A stretch of 7,877 bases of DNA from Candidatus Levyibacteriota bacterium (GTDB taxonomy: Bacteria; Patescibacteriota; Microgenomatia; Levybacterales; UBA12049). Within the stretch, counting starts at the first letter, position 1. Every line of letters begins with the position of its first letter. The stretch covers positions 1 to 7,877 of the forward strand of contig JACPDD010000042.1 of NCBI GenBank assembly GCA_016184205.1, read 5' to 3'. Positions 1 to 4,882 of the stretch are shown here, in pieces. The position numbers and the translations under genes are program-made. The notes under the pieces were generated by a model. It was not told the origin of the DNA. It searched no databases and saw only the letters and a list, made by a program, of their open reading frames with translations.

Positions 1-501
1 GTTAATTAGGTAGTTGCAAAGTGCGTTTCCAATGCCGGGAGAAAATACAAGGGAAAAAGTGCTTACTGCGCTAGGCGTTAATTCCCTTTGGCGGATTAAA
101 TAATCAAGGGCCGCTTTGCCAACATTATGTTTTGTTAATAGATACTGGTAAAAATCGAGTGTCAATTTATTAATGCTGTAGATTTTTTCTTTTTTTGTGG
201 CAACACCTTTATCAAAACCACTTTCCAAAAGAACAATTCCTGCTTTTTTGGCAAGAGTGCGAAGCGCTTCAACAAATTCCATGTTTTCATACTCCATAAG
301 GAAAGTGAATGCGTCACCGCCTTTTCCACATCCAAAACAGTGCCAAATTTGCCTTTCCGGCGATACAACAAAAGAAGGGGTTTTTTCATTATGAAATGGG
401 CAAGGGGCTTTAAAATTTCTTCCTGCTTTTTTAAGAGGGATATACTGGGAGATAAGCTCAGCAATGTCTATTTTTTCCCTAACTCTTGAAACCTCATCCA
501 T
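1..501 (-). CDS. dnaG: DNA primase DnaG, N-terminal part (3' end outside window)
   Basis: DnaG makes the short RNA primers for chromosome replication, working with the replicative helicase. The 167 codons visible give a CHC2 zinc-binding domain: CPFHNEKTPSF at residues 34-44 and HCFGCGKGGD at 54-63, so C34, H37, C55 and C58 are the predicted zinc ligands. The family N-terminal pattern (REKIDIAELISQYIPLKKAGRNF) precedes it. The start of the RNA-polymerase core follows at about residues 115-167, in the RELTPSAVSTF region. The Toprim and helicase-binding domains lie beyond position 1. The usual length is about 580-600 residues, so roughly 70% is missing because of the window edge, not because of a mutation. 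The ATG at 501 fits the family N-terminus and has AAGG seven bases upstream. The gene lies 67 bp downstream of guaA on the same strand. The usual rpsU-dnaG-rpoD neighbours are not seen on this side. Confidence 0.96.
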   Translation of the reverse strand, partial: MDEVSRVREKIDIAELISQYIPLKKAGRNFKAPCPFHNEKTPSFVVSPERQIWHCFGCGKGGDAFTFLMEYENMEFVEALRTLAKKAGIVLLESGFDKGVATKKEKIYSINKLTLDFYQYLLTKHNVGKAALDYLIRQRELTPSAVSTFSLVFSPGIGNALCNYLIN

Positions 502-518
502 AGTTTGACCTTGCTCAC

Positions 519-535
519 TACAAGTGTGGCTTGTA
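519..535. repeat. Small inverted repeat in the dnaG leader/promoter
   Basis: TACAAG (519-524) and CTTGTA (530-535) are perfect inverted repeats around a 5-base centre. The element touches the predicted dnaG -10 box and covers the predicted transcription start, so it could be an operator or a weak leader hairpin. It is short enough to be chance in AT-rich DNA, and I do not recognise it as a known regulator's site. Confidence 0.25.
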
Positions 536-563
536 TTCTACCACTTTATGACTCGTTTTTCTA
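535..563 (-). promoter_or_regulatory. Candidate sigma-70-type promoter for dnaG
   Basis: On the minus strand a TAGAAT -10 box (535-540, 5 of 6 to consensus) is preceded by TGG, an extended -10 element. It lies 17 bases from TAGAAA (558-563, 4 of 6). The predicted transcript would begin near 528 and have a leader of about 27 bases, containing the AAGG ribosome-binding sequence before the dnaG ATG. Found by eye only. Read-through from guaBA is equally possible, since no terminator is seen after guaA. Confidence 0.4.
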
Positions 564-568
564 AGGGG

Positions 569-2095
569 CTACTCCCACTCCATTGTTGCGGGGGGCTTGG
601 TAGTAATGTCATAAACCACCCGCGATACATCCGGGACTTCATTAACAATCCTGGAAGATATTTTTTGTAAAACCTCATATGGGACCTTTGCCCAGTCAGC
701 AGTCATTACATCTCCTGAAGTAACAATTCTCACCGCAACTACTTCCCCATATAGTCTTGCGTCACCTTTTACCGCTGTTGAGAATGCTCCGGACATGATT
801 GGGAAGGATATAAAAACCTTGTCCAAAATCTTCGATTTATCAAGTTCTGACAATATAATCTTATCTGCAATTCTTTCCTGCTCCAGTCTTTTTGGTGTTA
901 CTTCTCCTCTTATTCTTACTGCATAGCCCGGACCTGGAAATGGCTGCCTTTCAACAAATTCTTTAGGAAGATTCAACTTTCTACCGATACTTCTTACTTC
1001 ATCTTTGTAAAAATATCTAAGTGGTTCCAAAAGTTTTAGTTTCATTTTTTTTGGAAGTCCGCCAACATTATGATGGCTCTTAATGTTGGAAGCGTGTTTG
1101 CTGCCTTTACTTTCTATAACATCCGAGTAAATTGTTCCTTGCAGTAGGAACTTAACATCTTTTCCCAAGTCTACGAATTTTTTCATTTCCCGCTCAAATA
1201 AGTCTATATATAGCTTGCCAATAATTTTTCTCTTTTTCTCAGGGTCCAAAACTCCTTTAAGTTTTCCAAGGGCTTCTTCTTTTGCATCAACCACTATAAC
1301 TTTTGCCTTATATTGTTTAAAGATCCGCTCAACGTGTTCACGTGTCCCCTCACGCATTAGACCGTTGTCTACAAAAACAGGCAGGAATTTTCTGCCTATC
1401 GCCTCAGCAACTAAGACCCCGGCAACTGTTGAGTCAACTCCTCCGGAAACCGCGCCAATCACAAAATTCTCCCCTACGGTTTCCCTTATACCAGTTTTTA
1501 AACTATCTACATCGATATCGTGGCTTTGTCTTTTAGAACCGCAGATTTTTATAAAATTGGAAAGAATTTGGTCTCCTTTTTGCGTATGGGAAACTTCCGG
1601 ATGAAATTGGACAGCGAAAAGATTCCTTTTTTTGTCGCAAACAAACGCAAAAGGCAAACTTTCTGTTCTGCCTACAACTTTAAATCCTGAGGGAAGAGAT
1701 ATAACTCTATCTCCATGAGACATCCACACAATAAATTGTTTGGGCAATTTATTTGAGATTTGAGATTTGACATTTGACATTTGAAGCTCTGCAGGTCCGT
1801 ATTCTTTCTCTCCTGCAACAACTTTACCCCCCAAAGCTTTTGACATAAGCTGCATCCCATAACAAATCCCAAGAACCGGTATTCCTAAAGCAAAAATAGA
1901 AGAATCAATAGAAGGAGCGCCCTTTTCGTATACAGAAGATGGACCGCCTGAAAGAATTATTCCACTTGGATTAATTTTCTTTATTTCCAAAAGCGCCTGT
2001 TGAGGAGTAAAGATTTTTACATCAACTTTATTTTCCTTTATTCGCCGAGTTATTAAATGTGCTGTCTGAGAACCAAAATCCACAACAGCAATCAT
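569..2095 (-). CDS. guaA: GMP synthase (glutamine-hydrolysing)
   Basis: Converts XMP to GMP using ATP and glutamine, in the cytoplasm; it is the second step of the guanine branch. The order is standard. Residues 1-185 are a class I glutamine amidotransferase, with the nucleophile C78 in GICYGMQ and H165/E167 in AVQFHPEVSH. The ATP-pyrophosphatase domain follows, with the P-loop SGGVDST at 217-223 and FVDNGLMREGT after it. The C-terminal dimerisation domain has RQPFPGPG and ends in the family signature KPPATMEWE. At 508 residues it is near the usual 510-525, so it is complete. The ATG at 2095 directly follows the guaB stop codon (TAA-ATG, no gap). GGAGG in the guaB tail, 13 bases upstream, is the likely ribosome-binding site, so translation is probably coupled. 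Oddity: residues 104-115 (LQMSNVKSQISN) are encoded by a 7-bp tandem repeat, in the linker between EYGPAEL and the conserved WMSHGDR. Confidence 0.98.
   Translation of the reverse strand: MIAVVDFGSQTAHLITRRIKENKVDVKIFTPQQALLEIKKINPSGIILSGGPSSVYEKGAPSIDSSIFALGIPVLGICYGMQLMSKALGGKVVAGEKEYGPAELQMSNVKSQISNKLPKQFIVWMSHGDRVISLPSGFKVVGRTESLPFAFVCDKKRNLFAVQFHPEVSHTQKGDQILSNFIKICGSKRQSHDIDVDSLKTGIRETVGENFVIGAVSGGVDSTVAGVLVAEAIGRKFLPVFVDNGLMREGTREHVERIFKQYKAKVIVVDAKEEALGKLKGVLDPEKKRKIIGKLYIDLFEREMKKFVDLGKDVKFLLQGTIYSDVIESKGSKHASNIKSHHNVGGLPKKMKLKLLEPLRYFYKDEVRSIGRKLNLPKEFVERQPFPGPGYAVRIRGEVTPKRLEQERIADKIILSELDKSKILDKVFISFPIMSGAFSTAVKGDARLYGEVVAVRIVTSGDVMTADWAKVPYEVLQKISSRIVNEVPDVSRVVYDITTKPPATMEWE
1751..1785. 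repeat. Five tandem heptamers ATTTGA(G/C/A) inside guaA
   Basis: The plus strand reads ATTTGAG, ATTTGAG, ATTTGAC, ATTTGAC, ATTTGAA without a break. On the coding (minus) strand these are TCAAAT-type units. Because 7 is not a multiple of 3, successive units are read in different frames, and together they encode LQMSNVKSQISN. The repeat sits in a variable surface linker of the glutaminase domain and the guaA frame stays open. I found no second array in the window, only isolated ATTTGA or TCAAAT hexamers. Confidence 0.9.
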
Positions 2096-3241
2096 TTAAT
2101 AATTTCTTCCTCCATTGGTAATAAGAATGCTATGAGGATGACTCTCGGTAAGAGATGCTTGGGTTATTTGCATAAACTTTGACTTTGCCCAAAGCTGCGA
2201 AATGTTCTTGCATCCAACATAATACATTCCTGATTTTATACCTCCAACCGCTTGGTCAACTATTTCCTGAACCGTACCTTTTACAGGAACCAGCCCCTCA
2301 ACGCCCTCTGCCACTAAAACCCTGTCTTTATAATTTTTACCATGGTACTCATCTTCAGATTTTATTTTTGCGCCTTTTTGCATAGCGGCAGTGGAGCCCA
2401 TAGCTCTGTATTCTTTGAATTTGTAAAATCTTGTCCTATTATTCAAGCTACTTTTAAATCTTTGAGGTATTTGTTCGCGGGATAAAGAAACAATTTTACC
2501 TGGCGACTCTTCTGAAGCGGCAAAGAAACTTCCCATCATTACGCAACTGGCTCCTGCGGCCAAAGCTTTTACTATATCTCCAGAATATTTTATTCCACCG
2601 TCGGCAATGATAGGAACTCCTACTTTCTTTGCAATTTTTGAAACCTCCCAAATCGCTGTTATCTGAGGCACTCCCATACCAGAGATTATGCGAGTTGTAC
2701 AAATTGCACCCGGACCCATTCCAACCCTCAGTCCGTCAGCTCCGGTTTTAATAAGCGCTCTTGCGGCTTCCCTGGTTGCAATGTTTCCGGCTATAACTTG
2801 CATTTTGGGATATTTCCTTTTAATAAATTGCACTGCTTCAATAACTGGCTTTGCATTCCCATGTGCACTATCAACTACAATCACATCTACGTTGCCACGT
2901 ATCAATACATCACAACGTTTTTCAAATCCTTCTGACGTTCCAACTGCAGCACCAACCAGGAGCTCCTTGTCCTTTACTTTTTTAACTTCAAGAGCTTGCT
3001 TTTCAATAGTTAAATTTCTGTGAATAATCCCTATTCCCCCAAGTTTTCCAAGAGAAATTGCAAGCCTTGCCTCTGTAACTGTATCCATTGGTGAGGACAC
3101 AAGCGGAATTTTAAGTTTAATATGGCGGGTTAAATTTGTAGTTAAATCTATATCTTGCCTTGAGAAATCAGAGTAAGAAGGAAGAAGTAAAACGTCATCA
3201 AAAGTTAGACCAATTGAGGAAGTGAATTTGTTAGTCTCCAT
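2096..3241 (-). CDS. guaB: IMP dehydrogenase family protein lacking CBS domains
   Basis: Predicted to oxidise IMP to XMP with NAD+, the first step of the guanine branch; guaA for the next step abuts downstream. The IMPDH barrel is clear: [14 protein letters not shown] at 11-24, SSPMDTVTE at 49-57, DSAHGN at 124-129, [13 protein letters not shown] at 171-183 with catalytic C181, IIADGGI at 211-217, YRAMGS at 278-283, AEGVEG at 311-316 and ESHPH at 366-370. At 381 residues it is about 100 shorter than typical IMPDH (about 490). The Bateman (two-CBS) insert is absent: VKKVK at 86-90 runs straight into [11 protein letters not shown]. Two oddities: about 17 extra residues between ESPG and YRAMG (249-277), and the flap reads [13 protein letters not shown], with E298-Y299 where the Arg-Tyr pair is expected. 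The overall pattern is IMPDH rather than GMP reductase, but the missing Arg leaves the chemistry open. The ATG at 3241 is the only start that fits the family N-terminus. Confidence 0.92.
   Translation of the reverse strand: METNKFTSSIGLTFDDVLLLPSYSDFSRQDIDLTTNLTRHIKLKIPLVSSPMDTVTEARLAISLGKLGGIGIIHRNLTIEKQALEVKKVKDKELLVGAAVGTSEGFEKRCDVLIRGNVDVIVVDSAHGNAKPVIEAVQFIKRKYPKMQVIAGNIATREAARALIKTGADGLRVGMGPGAICTTRIISGMGVPQITAIWEVSKIAKKVGVPIIADGGIKYSGDIVKALAAGASCVMMGSFFAASEESPGKIVSLSREQIPQRFKSSLNNRTRFYKFKEYRAMGSTAAMQKGAKIKSEDEYHGKNYKDRVLVAEGVEGLVPVKGTVQEIVDQAVGGIKSGMYYVGCKNISQLWAKSKFMQITQASLTESHPHSILITNGGRNY
2108..2113 (-). promoter_or_regulatory. Ribosome-binding site for guaA inside guaB
   Basis: GGAGGA on the minus strand lies within the last codons of guaB. 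The GGAGG core is 13 bases from the guaA ATG, a somewhat long spacing. It is the strongest Shine-Dalgarno match at any start in the window, and it serves the one gene that begins inside a transcript. Confidence 0.6.
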
Positions 3242-3246
3242 AATTC

Positions 3247-3275
3247 AACATACTCTCTTTCCTTTACATTGTCAA
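3247..3275 (-). promoter_or_regulatory. guaB: Candidate promoter for guaBA, probably leaderless
   Basis: On the minus strand a perfect TTGACA (3270-3275), a 17-base spacer, then TATGTT (3247-3252, 4 of 6). Transcription would start about 6-7 bases on, at or next to the guaB ATG (3241). A competing model is TTTAGA (3304-3309), 16 bases, TAAAAT (3282-3287), which would give a leader of about 30 bases. Both are by eye. Confidence 0.4.
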
Positions 3276-3291
3276 TAGAAGATTTTAAGAT
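3263..3291 (+). promoter_or_regulatory. comM: Candidate promoter for comM, probably leaderless
   Basis: TTTACA (3263-3268, 5 of 6), a 17-base spacer and TAAGAT (3286-3291, 4 of 6) predict a start at about 3298, the A of the comM ATG. No Shine-Dalgarno-like sequence precedes that ATG, which agrees with a leaderless message. It overlaps the guaB promoter back to back, and the two -35 boxes are one base apart. Confidence 0.4.
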
Positions 3292-3297
3292 AAATAT

Positions 3298-4857
3298 ATG
3301 CTGTCTAAAGTCAATTCTTCTGCGGTTGTGGGTCTGGACGCAGTTTTGGTTGAAGTTGAGGTTGACATCGCAAGTCAGGGTCTTCCAAGCTTTACAATAG
3401 TAGGTCTTCCGGATAAGGCGGTTGAAGAAGCAAAAGAAAGAGTCCGCTCGGCAATCAAAAATATCGGAGCCGATTTCCCGGCAAAGAGAATTACGGTCAA
3501 TCTTGCTCCTGCTGATCTTCCTAAAGAAGGCCCAAGCTATGATTTGCCAATTGCCGTAGGCATACTTGTGGCTTCCGAACAACTAGAAGCAGACATAAAT
3601 GATGCTCTTTTTATGGGAGAACTATCTCTGGATGGAAGACTCAGGCATACAAATGGCGTCCTACCACAAATAATCCTAGCAAAAGAAAAGAAACTCAAAA
3701 GAGCTTTTCTTCCGGAAGTTAACATAAAAGAAGCAAATGTCATAAAAGGCCTTCAAATTTTTCCCGTTCCAAGTCTTCTTGAGCTTTTAAACCATTTAAG
3801 CGGCGCAAAAGTCCTAAGACCGGCAAGACAATCTACTCAAAAGGATTATTTGGAAAATGAAAGCTTTGAGCTTGATATGGCAGACATAAAAGGACAGGAA
3901 AAAGCCAAAAGAGCCATGGAAATAGCTGCTGCCGGGTCGCACAATATTTTATTAAAAGGACCGCCGGGCGCAGGAAAAACTCTGCTTGCCAGAACTCTTC
4001 CGTCTATTTTGCCGAAACTTACAATTGATGAAGCAATTGAGGTAACTAAAATTTATAGCATTGCAGGACTCTTGGAAAACAAGTCGCTAATTACAACCAG
4101 GCCTTTCCGCTCTCCTCATCATACAACTTCCCATATTGGCCTTATTGGTGGCGGCAGTAATCCAAAACCAGGAGATATATCGTTGGCTCATAGAGGTGTT
4201 TTGTTTATGGACGAATTTCCTGAATTTCAAAGACACACTCTGGAGGCCCTAAGACAACCCATGGAAGACGGATATATCACAATTTCCCGTTCCTTAGGAA
4301 GGGTAAATTTCCCTGCAAAGTTCATGCTCGTTGCAGCATCAAATCCCTGTCCGTGTGGATATCTTGGGGATAACACTCGGGAATGTAAATGTTTTAGCGG
4401 CCAGATAATAAGGTACCAAAAGCGAGTTTCCGGCCCAATGATAGATAGAATTGATATTCATTTAGACGTACCAGCTGTTAAGATAGAAAAGCTTGCAACA
4501 AGTAATAACTCGCCAGCTGGAGGAGAAAATTCCGAAGGAATCCGAAAAAGGGTTCAGAAGGCCCGTGACATTCAGACAAAAAGATTCTCCGCCAAAGGCG
4601 CAAAGTCCTCTGGACGAAAATATAATATTGCCTCAAATGCGGAAATGACAAATAAACATCTTAAGGAGTTTTGTAAATTGTCCGATGATTGCATAAATTT
4701 ATTGCGGCTTGCGGTTTCTAAAATGAACTTATCAGCTAGATCCTATAACAGAACCATAAAATTGGCCAGAACCATAGCGGACTTAGAGAATTCAGAAGTA
4801 ATTAAGGTAGCCCACATTGCTGAGGCACTGCAGTACAGACCAAGAACTGACAGCTAA
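3298..4857 (+). CDS. comM: ComM/YifB-family AAA+ ATPase (Mg-chelatase-like)
   Basis: In naturally competent bacteria ComM is a hexameric helicase that promotes branch migration during integration of incoming DNA; the family (YifB) is also common in bacteria not known to be competent. Residues 1-165 form the N-terminal Lon-like domain with the family hallmarks GLPSFTIVGLPDKAVEEAKER and NLAPADLPKEGPSYDLPIA. The AAA+ module has Walker A GPPGAGKT at 221-228, RSPHHTTSH at 271-279 and Walker B VLFMDE at 301-306. The SNPCPCGYLGD segment has C351, C353, C363 and C365, which could bind zinc, then DRIDIHLDVP at 383-392. The C-terminal Mg-chelatase domain includes NLSARSYNRTIKLARTIADL. At 519 residues it is full length (E. 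coli YifB is about 506). The ATG at 3298 matches the family N-terminus and has no ribosome-binding sequence. The neighbours dnaG and ruvB also act on DNA but are not in the same transcript. Confidence 0.95.
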   Translation: MLSKVNSSAVVGLDAVLVEVEVDIASQGLPSFTIVGLPDKAVEEAKERVRSAIKNIGADFPAKRITVNLAPADLPKEGPSYDLPIAVGILVASEQLEADINDALFMGELSLDGRLRHTNGVLPQIILAKEKKLKRAFLPEVNIKEANVIKGLQIFPVPSLLELLNHLSGAKVLRPARQSTQKDYLENESFELDMADIKGQEKAKRAMEIAAAGSHNILLKGPPGAGKTLLARTLPSILPKLTIDEAIEVTKIYSIAGLLENKSLITTRPFRSPHHTTSHIGLIGGGSNPKPGDISLAHRGVLFMDEFPEFQRHTLEALRQPMEDGYITISRSLGRVNFPAKFMLVAASNPCPCGYLGDNTRECKCFSGQIIRYQKRVSGPMIDRIDIHLDVPAVKIEKLATSNNSPAGGENSEGIRKRVQKARDIQTKRFSAKGAKSSGRKYNIASNAEMTNKHLKEFCKLSDDCINLLRLAVSKMNLSARSYNRTIKLARTIADLENSEVIKVAHIAEALQYRPRTDS

Positions 4858-4876
4858 TGTTAGTTTCATGTAAAAT
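4847..4876 (+). promoter_or_regulatory. Candidate promoter for the P-type ATPase, in the comM tail
   Basis: CTGACA (4847-4852, 5 of 6), 18 bases, TAAAAT (4871-4876, 5 of 6). The predicted start is near 4883, the GTG start codon itself, so this would also give a leaderless message. The -35 box lies inside the last codons of comM. Co-transcription with comM, only 25 bp upstream, is the alternative. Confidence 0.4.
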
Positions 4877-4882
4877 ATAGGG

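Noticed and set aside
162..464. 100-codon minus-strand open frame within dnaG
   Set aside because: It is a shifted reading of the same strand; the true dnaG frame shows the CHC2 zinc ligands and runs open to the window edge.
561..580. Intrinsic terminator after guaA
   Set aside because: GGG...CCC around the stop codon gives at most a 3-bp stem and no T-run follows on the coding strand.
1215..1604. 129-codon plus-strand open frame opposite guaA
   Set aside because: It lies wholly antisense to conserved guaA catalytic sequence, shows no family pattern, and is explained by codon bias in the real gene.
3242..3297. Guanine riboswitch upstream of guaB
   Set aside because: The spacer is only 56 bp and has no room or pattern for a purine aptamer.
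3205..3582. 125-codon minus-strand open frame covering the guaB start and the comM 5' end
   Set aside because: The sequence is composition-like with no recognisable motif, and it overlaps two strongly supported genes and their shared spacer.
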